From Rhodocyclaceae bacterium (GTDB taxonomy: Bacteria > Pseudomonadota > Gammaproteobacteria > Burkholderiales > Ga0077523): DNA of 64,000 bases. Below are positions 1 through 8,271 of this stretch, piece after piece (the stretch's first letter is position 1; each line of letters starts with the position of its first letter). The position numbers and the translations under genes were made by a program. The stretch lies in NCBI GenBank assembly GCA_020248405.1, contig JADCHQ010000035.1:21712-85711 (forward strand). The letters run 5' to 3'. The notes beneath the pieces are model-generated. The model was not told the origin of the DNA. It did not search any database and saw nothing but the letters and a program-made list of their open reading frames with translations.

Positions 1-113
1 GCGTTCATGGTGTCGCCGCCGAAGCCCTGCAGGTAGCGGCGCGCCTCGCCGGGCACCTGGTTGAACTCAACCATGGGCTCGCCCACGCAGACCACGTGGT
101 AGCGCGGATTCAT
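1..113 (-). CDS. kdgK: 2-keto-3-deoxygluconate kinase, N-terminal part (cut by window edge)
   Basis: Only the first 37 codons are in the window. The visible N-terminus (MNPRYHVVCVGEPMVEFNQV, then a GFGGDTMN segment) matches the opening strand and substrate loop of PfkB-family sugar kinases of the KdgK type, which phosphorylate 2-keto-3-deoxygluconate to KDPG in the cytoplasm. The ATG overlaps the TGA of the KDPG aldolase gene upstream of it (ATGA), so the two are translationally coupled and give a kinase-plus-aldolase pair of the lower Entner-Doudoroff route. The sugar specificity rests on this pairing, since the catalytic C-terminus is not visible. Confidence 0.8.
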   Translation of the reverse strand, partial: MNPRYHVVCVGEPMVEFNQVPGEARRYLQGFGGDTMN

Positions 114-739
114 GCCTGCTGGCGGCCCAGGAAGCGCGCCGCGTGGGCGATCACCCGCGCCAGGTCACCGGCCTCCAGCGCCGCGATGTCTAGGATGTGG
201 TTACCTACCCCCACCACGGCAGCGCCGGCGCGGCGCCAGTCCTCCAGGCTGTCGAGGTTCACGCCGCCCGTGGGGCAGAGCGGTATGTGAGGAAACACCG
301 CATGCAGGGCGGCGAGGTGCGCCGGCCCGCCCGTGGATGCGGGAAACACCTTGACCACGTCGGCCCCCGAGCGCCAGGCAGCCAGCACCTCGCCGGGAGT
401 GAAGGCACCCGCCAGGCAGGCGGCCCCCGCGGCGTGGGCAAGCTCGCCCATGCCGGGCACCACGCAGGGCGAAACCAGAAACTGGGCCCCGGCATCCAGG
501 CAGGCGCGGGCGCTGTCGAGATCGAGCACGGTGCCTGCACCCACCAGCAGGCCGGGCGCGGCGGTGGTGCGCTGCGCGCGGATGAGCGCCAGCGCGTCAG
601 GCGTGGTGAGGGTGATTTCCACCGAACCGAAGCCGGCCTCGGCGAGGGCTGCGATGCCGCGCTCGGCCAGGGCGCGCGACTTCAGGCGCAGCACGGGAAT
701 GATGCGCTGCTCGACGAGGAACGAAGCAATGGTGTGCAT
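110..739 (-). CDS. eda: KDPG/KHG aldolase (2-dehydro-3-deoxyphosphogluconate aldolase)
   Basis: A 209-residue class I aldolase that splits 2-keto-3-deoxy-6-phosphogluconate into pyruvate and glyceraldehyde 3-phosphate. Visible family landmarks are RIIPVLR near the start, GFGSVEITLTTPDAL with the catalytic Glu, LLVGAGTVLD, FLVSPCVVPG, the Schiff-base lysine in ADVVKVFPAS and CPTGGVNLDSLEDW. The length is normal for Eda (about 205-215). The start chosen is the ATG opening MHTIASFLVEQRIIPVLR; the frame stays open further upstream but the extra part has no family similarity. It is the first gene of a pair with the kinase gene, whose ATG overlaps its stop, and is divergent from the 3-hydroxybutyrate dehydrogenase gene. 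Confidence 0.92.
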   Translation of the reverse strand: MHTIASFLVEQRIIPVLRLKSRALAERGIAALAEAGFGSVEITLTTPDALALIRAQRTTAAPGLLVGAGTVLDLDSARACLDAGAQFLVSPCVVPGMGELAHAAGAACLAGAFTPGEVLAAWRSGADVVKVFPASTGGPAHLAALHAVFPHIPLCPTGGVNLDSLEDWRRAGAAVVGVGNHILDIAALEAGDLARVIAHAARFLGRQQA

Positions 740-847
740 GGGCGCCGATTGTCGCGGCGCCGGCGCCATACGGCAATGGCGCGCGCCGCGGCGCACCACG
801 ATGCTAGACTCGTTGCACTGCAACACCCGTTTGGAAAGGCACCGCCA

Positions 848-1630
848 ATGCTCAAAGGAAAGTCCGCCCTCGTCACCGGTTCCACCAGCGGCATCGGCCT
901 GGGCATCGCCCGGGCGCTCGCGGCCCAGGGCGTGAATGTCATGCTCAACGGTTTCGGCAACTCCAGCGAGATCAAGGCCGTGCGCAAGCAGCTCGAATCG
1001 GACTACGGCGTGCGCACGCTCTACTCGGGCGCGGACATGAGCCGCCCCAAGGAAATCGCCACCATGTGCGCCGAGGCCGAGGCGCAGTTCGGCGCCGTGG
1101 ACATCCTGGTGAACAATGCCGGCATCCAGCACGTGTCGCCCGTGGAGCGGTTTCCCGTGGACAAGTGGGACCAGATCATCGCCATCAACCTGTCCTCGGC
1201 CTTCCACACCATTCGCGAACTGCTGCCCGGCATGCGCGCCCGCGGCTGGGGGCGCATCGTCAACATCGCCTCGGCCCACGGGCTGGCAGCCTCGCCCTTC
1301 AAGTCGGCCTACATCGCCGCCAAGCACGGGGTGGTGGGGCTCACCAAGACGGTGGCCCTGGAGACCGCCCGCACGGCCATCACCTGCAACGCCATCTGCC
1401 CGGGCTACGTGCTCACGCCCCTGGTGGAAAAGCAGATTGGCGACCAGGCTGCCGTGCACGCCCTGCCGCGCGAAGAGGTGATCGAGAAGGTGATGCTGGA
1501 GAAGCAGCCGTCGAAGCGTTTCGTGCAGGTGGACGAGGTGGCCACGCTCACCCTGTTCCTGTGCACCGATGGCGCCGCCAGCATCACCGGGGCGGCGCTG
1601 CCCATCGACGGGGGTTGGACGGCGGCCTAG
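848..1630 (+). CDS. bdhA: 3-hydroxybutyrate dehydrogenase (SDR family)
   Basis: A 260-residue classical short-chain dehydrogenase. It carries the NAD-binding TGSTSGIG motif near residue 12, the LVNNAGIQHV segment, the catalytic Ser region (IASAHGLAASPFKSAY), the YIAAK catalytic Tyr-Lys pair and ITCNAICPGYVLTPLVEKQI. The last motif, together with the C-terminal EKQPSKRFVQVDEVA and IDGGWTA, is characteristic of D-3-hydroxybutyrate dehydrogenases, which interconvert 3-hydroxybutyrate and acetoacetate. This is consistent with polyhydroxybutyrate or ketone-body turnover, although no PHB genes lie in the window. The ATG start leaves 108 bases to the divergent aldolase gene. Two strong GC hairpins follow the stop. 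Confidence 0.92.
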   Translation: MLKGKSALVTGSTSGIGLGIARALAAQGVNVMLNGFGNSSEIKAVRKQLESDYGVRTLYSGADMSRPKEIATMCAEAEAQFGAVDILVNNAGIQHVSPVERFPVDKWDQIIAINLSSAFHTIRELLPGMRARGWGRIVNIASAHGLAASPFKSAYIAAKHGVVGLTKTVALETARTAITCNAICPGYVLTPLVEKQIGDQAAVHALPREEVIEKVMLEKQPSKRFVQVDEVATLTLFLCTDGAASITGAALPIDGGWTAA

Positions 1631-1638
1631 GGCACGCC

Positions 1639-1691
1639 GTCCCGGAGCAGTTCTCCGGGACCCCTCGCGCCGGACGGTGGATCCCGGCGCG
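1639..1691. terminator. Tandem GC hairpins between convergent genes
   Basis: Two perfect inverted repeats lie back to back in the 75-base gap between convergent stop codons. The first is GTCCCGGAG / CTCCGGGAC at 1639-1661 (9 bp stem, 5-base loop) and the second CGCGCCGG / CCGGCGCG at 1666-1691 (8 bp stem, 10-base loop). Neither is followed by a T-run, so they may act as mRNA 3'-end stabilisers or factor-dependent terminators for both strands rather than as classical intrinsic terminators. Confidence 0.5.
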
Positions 1692-1705
1692 AAGGGCGAG
1701 CCGCG

Positions 1706-3223
1706 TTACATCTTTTTCCAGTCTTCTGCCTGCTCGAAGGCGTAGGCCGCGCGATAGATCGTGGACTCGTCGTAGTGCTTGCCCACCAGCATGGTGCCGA
1801 TGGGGAGACCGTCCACCAGCCCGCACGGCACCGTCATGGCAGGGTGGTGCGTGATGTCGAAGGGGCAAGTGTTGCCGATCATCTCCAGGGCACGCTGGAA
1901 ATACAGTTCGCGCGGCGCGTCGGCGGGCGGCAGGGGCGTGGGCTTCATGGGCATGGTGGGCAGGAGCAGCAGGTCGTGCTCCGCGAGCACCGCGTCGTAG
2001 GCCTGCGCAATGCGGCGGGCTACGTTCACCGCCTTGCCGTAGTAGCGGCTGCCGTAGTGCTTCTTGATGTAGATGCCCAGCATGGTGAGCGCCTTGGTGG
2101 TTTCCGACAGTTCGTTGGCGCGCAACTGCCAGCCGTGCAGCTTGTCGATGAGGCTGCTCACATACAGGTCGGGGCGCGACAGCCCGTAGCCATCACCCAG
2201 CATCATGGTCTGGGCGATGCCCTCCACGCCGATGGGGGTCCACACTGCAGGGGCCACCAGGTGCTCCGGGATGGAGACTTCCGTCACCTCAGCGCCGAGT
2301 CTCTTGAACAACTCCACCGACTTGCGCACCTTGGCGTCGGAGGCTGCCTCGGACTCGGGGCGGCCAAAGCCTTCCTTCACCACGGCGATCTTCATTCCCT
2401 TGACGCCGCCCTCGAGCATCTTGGAGTACTTCACCTTCTTGGGCGTGCCGTACTGGCGCGGGTCGTAGCCGTCGAGGCCGGCAATTACTTCGAGCATGAG
2501 GGCGTTGTCGGCCACCGTCGCGGTCATGGGCCCGGTGTGGTCCACGAAGATCTCGATGGGCATGATGCCGGTGTAGGGCACCAGCCCGTGGGTGGGCTTC
2601 ATGCCGTAGATGCCGCACCAGGAGGCGGGCATGCGGATGGAGCCGCCTTGGTCGCCGCCGATGGCCATGTGGGCCTCGCCCAGCGCCACCACCACGCCGC
2701 TGCCGGAAGACGATCCGCCGGCGGAGAAGCCCATCTTGAGGGGGTTGTGCACCGCTCCCTTGGCGCCCGTATGGCTGCCCCCGGAGATGCAGTAGGACTC
2801 GCAGTGGGTCTTGCCGACGATCTCGGCGCCCGCGTCGAGCAGGCGGGTGACCACGGTGGCGTCCACCTCGGGGACGTAGCCTTCCATGATGGAGCAGCCG
2901 TTCATCATGGGCACGCCCGCCACCATGACGTTGTCCTTGATGGCCACTTTCTTGCCCTTGAGTGGCCCGCTGGAGGCGCCCTTGATGGAGGTCTTCACGT
3001 ACCAGGCGTTATGGCGGTTTTCGTCTGCGGAGGGGAACCGGCCCGGGGTACGGGGATATTTCACCTCCGGGAGGTTGTCGGGCAGGCCGTCCACCACGTT
3101 GTAGGCGTCCACGTTGCCCTTGATGAGCCCGAGGAAGGACTGGACGTCCGCGTCGGTGAGCGACAGGCCGGCTTCGCTGGCGGCCTCGCGCAATTGCGCC
3201 GGGGTGGGTTGGATCACTGCCAT
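1706..3223 (-). CDS. Amidase-signature (AS) family amidase
   Basis: A 505-residue amidase-signature enzyme that hydrolyses a carboxamide to acid and ammonia. The Ser-cisSer-Lys triad is visible: K96 in KVAIKDNV, cis-Ser S171 in the GGSSSGSG loop and nucleophile S195 in GGDQGGSIRMPA; the 75- and 24-residue spacings match the family. The sequence resembles the acetamidase / nitrile-pathway amidases that act on short aliphatic or aromatic amides, but the substrate cannot be read from the sequence. It is the last gene of a minus-strand run after a urea/amide-type ABC importer and a urease, about 50 bases after the ATPase gene, so the likely job is releasing ammonia from an imported amide. No signal peptide; cytoplasmic. 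Confidence 0.88.
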   Translation of the reverse strand: MAVIQPTPAQLREAASEAGLSLTDADVQSFLGLIKGNVDAYNVVDGLPDNLPEVKYPRTPGRFPSADENRHNAWYVKTSIKGASSGPLKGKKVAIKDNVMVAGVPMMNGCSIMEGYVPEVDATVVTRLLDAGAEIVGKTHCESYCISGGSHTGAKGAVHNPLKMGFSAGGSSSGSGVVVALGEAHMAIGGDQGGSIRMPASWCGIYGMKPTHGLVPYTGIMPIEIFVDHTGPMTATVADNALMLEVIAGLDGYDPRQYGTPKKVKYSKMLEGGVKGMKIAVVKEGFGRPESEAASDAKVRKSVELFKRLGAEVTEVSIPEHLVAPAVWTPIGVEGIAQTMMLGDGYGLSRPDLYVSSLIDKLHGWQLRANELSETTKALTMLGIYIKKHYGSRYYGKAVNVARRIAQAYDAVLAEHDLLLLPTMPMKPTPLPPADAPRELYFQRALEMIGNTCPFDITHHPAMTVPCGLVDGLPIGTMLVGKHYDESTIYRAAYAFEQAEDWKKM

Positions 3224-3272
3224 GGGAGTCTCCTCGTGTCTTGGGGGTGCGTTCGCCCGCCCGGGGCGGGCA

Positions 3273-3977
3273 TCAGGGAGCGAGCAGGCGGACCAGCTCC
3301 GGGTCGTCCCGGACCTGCTCCGTCGGCCCTTCGAGCGCCACGTGGCCGCGGTCCATGACGTAGCAGTGCTTCGCCACGGACAGGGCCATCTTCACGTGCT
3401 GTTCCACCAGCACGATGGCGATGGTTTCCGAGAGCTTCACCAGCCGCTCGGTGATTTCGTCCACCACGCCGTGCCAGACGCCCTCGGTGGGTTCGTCCAG
3501 CATCAGCAGGTGGGGCTTGCACAGCAGCGCGCGGCTGATGGCGAGCATCTTGCGCTCGCCGCCGGAGAGGGTGCCGGCGCGCTGGGACATGCGCTGCCCC
3601 AGGCGCGGAAACAGCGCCACCATCTCGTCCGTGCGGTCGTGGCCCGAGCGGTCGCCCATGGCGCCGAGCAGCAGGTTTTCGCGGACCGTGAGGCCGGCGA
3701 ACACGGCCTGTTCCTGAGGCACGTGCCCCAGGCCCAGGCGCACCCGGCGCTCCGTGGGCATCTGCGTGGCGTCGCGGCCGTCGAAGGACACCTTGCCGCG
3801 TACCGGACGCAGGTCGCCCGCAAGGGTCTTGAGCAGAGTGGTCTTGCCAGCGCCATTGCGCCCCAGGATCGCCACGCCGCCCCGCGAGGGAATCCTCAGG
3901 CTGACGTCGAACAGCGCCTGGCTGGTGCCGTAGAAGGTGCACAGGCCCTCGGCCTGGAGCAGAGCGTCGCTTGCCAT
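3273..3977 (-). CDS. ABC transporter ATPase, LivF/UrtE type
   Basis: A 234-residue ATPase of the branched-chain amino acid / urea / amide importer class. Walker A is GRNGAGKTT, the signature is LSGGERKML, and Walker B is LLMLDEPTEGV. The segment TEGVWHGVVDEITERL is the UrtE-like region just after Walker B. The C-terminus is short, as usual for LivF-type partners. The ATG start lies 3 bases after the stop of the companion ATPase gene. Together with that ATPase, two permeases and the binding protein it forms a complete importer next to urease and amidase genes. Confidence 0.88.
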   Translation of the reverse strand: MASDALLQAEGLCTFYGTSQALFDVSLRIPSRGGVAILGRNGAGKTTLLKTLAGDLRPVRGKVSFDGRDATQMPTERRVRLGLGHVPQEQAVFAGLTVRENLLLGAMGDRSGHDRTDEMVALFPRLGQRMSQRAGTLSGGERKMLAISRALLCKPHLLMLDEPTEGVWHGVVDEITERLVKLSETIAIVLVEQHVKMALSVAKHCYVMDRGHVALEGPTEQVRDDPELVRLLAP

Positions 3978-3980
3978 GTG

Positions 3981-4709
3981 TCAGCCCAGGTAAGCCTCGC
4001 GAACGCGCTCGTCGTCCTGTACCTGCTGGGTGGGGCCGCTGGCCACCACCTGGCCCTGGTCGAGCACCGTGAGCGTGTCGCAGATGTCCTTGATGAAATC
4101 GAGGTCGTGTTCGACGATGAGCAGCGCGCAGCTCTGGCGGATAGGCGCCAGCAGCTCGCCCGTGGCGCGCCGCTCCTGCGGGCTCATTCCGGCGGTGGGC
4201 TCGTCGAGCAGCAGCAACTTGGGGGCACGGGCCAGCGCCATGGCGATCTCCAGCCACTGCTGCTCGCCGTGGCTAAGTTCGCCGGCGAGGTCGTCGGCCC
4301 GTCCCGCCAGCCGGAAGCGCTCGAGGGAGCGCATCACGTCCGGATGGGCAGCCCGCCGCGTGGCCGATCGGGCCAGCGACCAGACAGCCTGTCCCGCCTG
4401 CAGGGCGAGCAGAACGTTGTCGTACACCGACAGTTCCGGCAGCACCGCAGTGATCTGGAACTTGAGGCTCATGCCGTGGCGCGCCCGCTCGTGGGGCGGC
4501 GCCGTGGTGATGTTGCGCCCCGCGAAGGTGATGCTTCCCGAAGAAGCGAAATGGGCGCCGGCGATGGCCTTGAGAAGGGTGCTTTTGCCCGAGCCGTTCG
4601 GCCCGATCAGCCCGTGAAAGCTGCCTTGTTGCACCTGGAGGTTGACCCCGTCGAGGGCGCGCAATGCGCCGAAGGTCTTGCCGACTCCCGAAACGTCCAG
4701 CAAAGCCAC
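3981..4709 (-). CDS. ABC transporter ATPase, LivG/UrtD type
   Basis: A 242-residue ATPase with Walker A GPNGSGKST, an LSHGEQQWLEIAMAL signature and LLLLDEPTAGM Walker B. LSHGEQQWLEI is the variant signature typical of the UrtD side of urea importers, where the usual LSGGQ is replaced by LSHG, which supports a urea/amide rather than amino-acid role. The start is a GTG (MALLDVSGVGKTF); the permease stop is only a few bases away. It pairs with the UrtE-type ATPase as an ABC heterodimer. Confidence 0.88.
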   Translation of the reverse strand: MALLDVSGVGKTFGALRALDGVNLQVQQGSFHGLIGPNGSGKSTLLKAIAGAHFASSGSITFAGRNITTAPPHERARHGMSLKFQITAVLPELSVYDNVLLALQAGQAVWSLARSATRRAAHPDVMRSLERFRLAGRADDLAGELSHGEQQWLEIAMALARAPKLLLLDEPTAGMSPQERRATGELLAPIRQSCALLIVEHDLDFIKDICDTLTVLDQGQVVASGPTQQVQDDERVREAYLG

Positions 4710-4712
4710 GAT

Positions 4713-5756
4713 TCAACCCCCTGTGGGATTGCCGCCGCGCGGGCGCCACCGGTAGGAACCGATGCGCTCGCGCGCGCTCACCACGAGCCCGAGCAGCCCG
4801 CTGGGCTGGAATGCCACCACCAGGAGCAGCACGAGACCGAGAATCACCGGCCAGAAGCGCTTCACCAGGTCGATGTCTGCAAGCACGTAGCTCAGTGCCT
4901 CGATGGCGGTGGTGCCGATGACGGGCCCGATGAGCGTACCAGCGCCGCCGAACAGACAGTAGATCACCGCCATGGTGGAAAGCCCGGGGCCCATGTTGCC
5001 GGGGCCGATGAAGCCCTGATGGTAGGAGTAGAGTGCGCCGGCCAGGCCCGCGATCATGCCCGCCAGGGAGAACACGATGGCCTTGTAGAGCTGTACGCGG
5101 TAGCCGAAGAAGGCGAGCCGCTCCTCGTTCTGGCGGATCCCCGCCAGAACGAGGCCGAACTGGGAGCGCGTGAGGAAGCGGCAGCCGATGTACACGGCTG
5201 CGAGGCAGCCGAACGCCAGAAAAAAGAAGGCTGTGCCTTCCACGAATTCGTATTCGCCCGCCTGCAGCAGCTTGATGGACGATAGCCCGTTGCCGGCGCC
5301 CACGTATTGCCATCCGGACACCAACCGCTCCGCTGCGTACGAGCCCGTGAGGGTACCCAGGGCAATGAAGATGGGCGTCGGCGTCTTGCGCCCGAGCAGC
5401 AGGAAGGCCGCGAAAAGGCTGGACAGCAGCAGACCCACCGCCATGGCCAGGGGGAGCGTTCCCCAGATGTGGCTGAATTCCAGGTCGCGGCCCACCAGTG
5501 CGATCACATACGCGGGAACGCCGAAGAACAGCGCCTGGCCGAAGGTCATGATCCCCGAATAGCCCCAGCACAGCTCGAAACTGATGGCGAGGATCGACAG
5601 GATGAGGATATTGGTGGCGAGGGTCACCAGTTCCGGGCGGCCGGACAGGACAAAGGGTGCCGCGACCATGGCCACGAGCACCACGATTTCCACGACGGGC
5701 AGCAGGCGGCGGGGCCTGCCCGGCCCCGCCACGCCCGCCATGACGACGCCGGACAT
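4713..5756 (-). CDS. ABC transporter permease, LivM/UrtC type
   Basis: A 347-residue integral membrane protein with about nine to ten hydrophobic segments. The LivM-family landmarks are the SFELCWGYSGIMTFGQALFF region near residue 60 and the C-terminal GGAGTLIGPVIGTTAIEALSY loop that contacts the ATPase. It would form the transmembrane pore with the second permease (7073-7930). The start chosen is the distal ATG (MSGVVMAGV); an in-frame ATG five codons later is also possible. It sits 40 bases after the binding-protein gene. Confidence 0.85.
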   Translation of the reverse strand: MSGVVMAGVAGPGRPRRLLPVVEIVVLVAMVAAPFVLSGRPELVTLATNILILSILAISFELCWGYSGIMTFGQALFFGVPAYVIALVGRDLEFSHIWGTLPLAMAVGLLLSSLFAAFLLLGRKTPTPIFIALGTLTGSYAAERLVSGWQYVGAGNGLSSIKLLQAGEYEFVEGTAFFFLAFGCLAAVYIGCRFLTRSQFGLVLAGIRQNEERLAFFGYRVQLYKAIVFSLAGMIAGLAGALYSYHQGFIGPGNMGPGLSTMAVIYCLFGGAGTLIGPVIGTTAIEALSYVLADIDLVKRFWPVILGLVLLLVVAFQPSGLLGLVVSARERIGSYRWRPRGGNPTGG

Positions 5757-5796
5757 CAGCAGACCCCCGGCGTCGTCGATGAAACGGTCGGACCCA

Positions 5797-7071
5797 TCAG
5801 CACTCCTTCGGGTCGACCATGCTGGACTTCTTGATCACGTCGTAACGGGTCTTGCCCCCCGCCACCTTGCATACGGCGATGTACATGTTCATCTTGCAGT
5901 GCATCTTGCCAGCCACCATCTCCGCACCGCCGCCGGGGCCTTCAGCCAGCTTGGCCGTGTCGAGGGCCGCCGATACGGTCTCGCGCTTGAGGTCGCCGTT
6001 GGTTGCCTTGACCGCGGCTTCGTAGAACTTGACGCCGCGGTACATGCCGGTGGAGGCACTGCCCGCGGTGAACAGGTACTTGGTGCCGGGGAACTTCGCC
6101 GAATAACCCTCCTGCAGCTTCTTGCTGAAGGGGTCCTCCACGGCCTGGAAGTAGTCGAGGCAGGACACCAGCCCCTCCATTTCGTTGGCTGGGTGGTAGT
6201 TGAGGAGGTTCTCGTCGTAGTACACGCAGCTCAGCACGCCGCCGTTTTTCTGGAAGCCGCTCTCGTAGAGCTGCTTCACGAAGGGTTGCAGGCCTGGCGG
6301 GATGATGGTGTTGAACACGCAGTCCACCTTCCCATCCTTGATCTTGCCGATGGTGGCGGAGTATTCGGCCTGGTCGAGGGGGTAGTACTCCTCGAACACC
6401 ACGGTGCCGCCGTTGGCCTCGATCACCTTGCGGGCGTACTTGTTGAGCAGTTGCGGCCAGACATAGTTGGCCGAGGGCAGGGCAAAGCGCTTCTTGCCCA
6501 GCGTCTTGATGAGGTAGGGGATGAGCTCGTCGCACTGCTGGGCCGGCGTGGGGCCGGTGCAGTACAGGTGCTTGGTGCACTCCTGGCCCTCGTAGAGCTG
6601 GGGATACAGGTACAGCGTCTTGCCGCGGTTGACGATGGGGTCCTTGATGGCCTGGCGCATGGCGCTGGTGATACCGCCGAGCACCACGTCCACCTTGCGC
6701 TCCTGGATCAGCTTGCGCACGTTGCCCACGGCGATCTTGGGGTCGGATGCGGTGTCTTCCAGGTAGAGCTCGATGGGCCGGCCGAGGATGCCGCCGCCCT
6801 TGTTGATCTGGTCCACGGCGAACTGGGCCACCTGCCAGTTGGCATTGCCGGAAGGCGCGATGGCGCCGGTGATGTCGGTGGCGATGCCCATCTTGATGGG
6901 GCCCGCGGCGTGAGCGAAGGGGGCCTTGAGCATCCAGCCGCCCGTCACGCCAGCGATCCAGCCGGTGGCAGCGAGCGCACCCGCGCCCGTCACCAGGCGG
7001 CGTCGGCCAAAGTCAACCGGGGCGTTGCCGTAACCAGCCTCCCCGTTGCTGCCAAAACGGAAATTCGACAT
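5797..7071 (-). CDS. Periplasmic urea/short-chain-amide-type binding protein (UrtA/AmiC/FmdD clade)
   Basis: A 424-residue type I periplasmic binding protein. The N-terminus has a twin-arginine-like FGRRRLVTGAG stretch followed by a hydrophobic run ending AHAAG, suggesting export. After it come GIATDITGAIAPSG and the LYPQLYEGQECTKHLYCTG segment, which is diagnostic of the UrtA / amide-sensor clade rather than LivJ-type amino-acid proteins, so urea or a short amide is the likely ligand. Unusually, it is encoded second, between the two permease genes. Its ATG is one base beyond the stop of the upstream permease gene, so the two are tightly coupled. Confidence 0.85.
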   Translation of the reverse strand: MSNFRFGSNGEAGYGNAPVDFGRRRLVTGAGALAATGWIAGVTGGWMLKAPFAHAAGPIKMGIATDITGAIAPSGNANWQVAQFAVDQINKGGGILGRPIELYLEDTASDPKIAVGNVRKLIQERKVDVVLGGITSAMRQAIKDPIVNRGKTLYLYPQLYEGQECTKHLYCTGPTPAQQCDELIPYLIKTLGKKRFALPSANYVWPQLLNKYARKVIEANGGTVVFEEYYPLDQAEYSATIGKIKDGKVDCVFNTIIPPGLQPFVKQLYESGFQKNGGVLSCVYYDENLLNYHPANEMEGLVSCLDYFQAVEDPFSKKLQEGYSAKFPGTKYLFTAGSASTGMYRGVKFYEAAVKATNGDLKRETVSAALDTAKLAEGPGGGAEMVAGKMHCKMNMYIAVCKVAGGKTRYDVIKKSSMVDPKEC

Positions 7072-7072
7072 C

Positions 7073-7930
7073 TCACGTCCTCCCTTGGGAAATGAAGCCT
7101 TGCGGCCGGAACTTCACGATCGCCAGCGCGATCACGAACACGAGAGGGTCGGCCAGCACGGGCAGGACGACCCACGGCAGCCCGGAGGCCATGCCGCCCA
7201 CGGCGGCGGCTCCCAGGACAGGTCCTTCGAACGTACCCACACCGCCCAGCATCACCGACAGGAATGCCTGCACCAGAAAGCGCGTGCCGATATCCGCAGA
7301 GAGCTGGTAGAGGGGCACGATGAGCGCGCCCGCCAGACCGGCTAGCGCCGAGCCGAAGGCGAAGGTGAGCGCATACAGGCGGGTGGTGGAGATGCCGCAG
7401 GCGCGGGCGAGTCCCGGGTTCTCCAGGGCGCCGCGCACCTGCAGGCCGAGCCGTGTCCGAGACAGCAGCGCCCAGCTTCCCGCGATCACCAGCAGCGTGA
7501 TGACGATGATCACGCTGCGCCATACGGAGAAGCTGAGTCCCGCGACGGTGAACATGCCCTCCAGCGGCTCGGAGATGGACTTGTAGTGCCCGCCAAGAAG
7601 CCCTCGCACCACTTCGCGGATCACCAGGCCGATGGCGAAGGTGCCCAGCATGGCAATGATGGGCGCCGAGTAGAAACGCCGGATCACCGTTCGCTCGAGA
7701 AGCAACCCGACAAGTGCCACGACGATCGGTGCCGCCAGGATGCCCATCCAGGAAGGCAGCCCGTTTTCCTGAAACAGGAAAAGCGTGTAGGCCCCCAGCA
7801 AGACGAACTCGCCGTGGGCAAAGTTGAAAATCCCCATCATGCTGGCGATCACGCCCAGGCCCAGCACGATGAGCACCATCACCGAGGTGAAGGCTAGCAG
7901 GTCGAAGATCAGCTTGACCGCAGTGTCCAC
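7073..7930 (-). CDS. ABC transporter permease, LivH/UrtB type
   Basis: A 285-residue permease with about eight hydrophobic segments and the LivH-family signature region MMGIFNFAHGEFVLLGAY near residue 30, plus the cytoplasmic loop FLSVMLGGVGTFEGPVLGAA. The start is GTG; no closer ATG exists that keeps the first membrane helix. It is the first gene of the five-gene importer and lies 341 bases downstream of the urease alpha gene on the same strand. Because the gap is large, it may have its own promoter. Confidence 0.85.
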   Translation of the reverse strand: MDTAVKLIFDLLAFTSVMVLIVLGLGVIASMMGIFNFAHGEFVLLGAYTLFLFQENGLPSWMGILAAPIVVALVGLLLERTVIRRFYSAPIIAMLGTFAIGLVIREVVRGLLGGHYKSISEPLEGMFTVAGLSFSVWRSVIIVITLLVIAGSWALLSRTRLGLQVRGALENPGLARACGISTTRLYALTFAFGSALAGLAGALIVPLYQLSADIGTRFLVQAFLSVMLGGVGTFEGPVLGAAAVGGMASGLPWVVLPVLADPLVFVIALAIVKFRPQGFISQGRT

Positions 7931-8271
7931 GGCTCAGTGCTCCTCGATCAGCCCTAGGAGAAATTCCCGCTGATCGCCCGTGAGCGGCTGACGAAGCACA
8001 TTCCCAAACACGCTGGTGACCTCGAATGCGATCTGTTGACGCAGGAAGCAACGGCGAAGTGGACAGCACGTTCCGTACCTGAAGGACGGTCTCCCGCGGC
8101 AGGAGTGCGTTTCTTTAGAAATAGTAGGGAAGAATCCCATGTCCTGCACGCGGCAGTGCACAGGCGGGATTTTCCCCGCGCGTGACGCCACGCGCAGCGC
8201 GCTGCCCGACGGCAGTGCGCGCGCAGGAACGCATGCACCGTTTTTGTTGCCCATCGGGTGGCCGCGGCGGA
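7931..8271 (-). other. Gap between urease alpha and importer genes; possible small ORF
   Basis: This stretch separates two co-directional gene groups. One open frame on the minus strand (8140 down to 7934, 68 codons) ends in LTGDQREFLLGLIEEH just 3 bases before the GTG of the permease gene, close enough for coupled translation, but its N-terminal half looks random and it resembles no family I know. The gap may equally hold a leader or promoter for the importer genes. No strong hairpin or riboswitch was recognised. Confidence 0.3.

Noticed and set aside
3114..5285. A 723-codon open frame on the plus strand
   Set aside because: It lies opposite the UrtC/D/E-type genes, is rich in His, Gly, Ala and Arg, and matches no family; it is the GC-driven antisense shadow of those genes.
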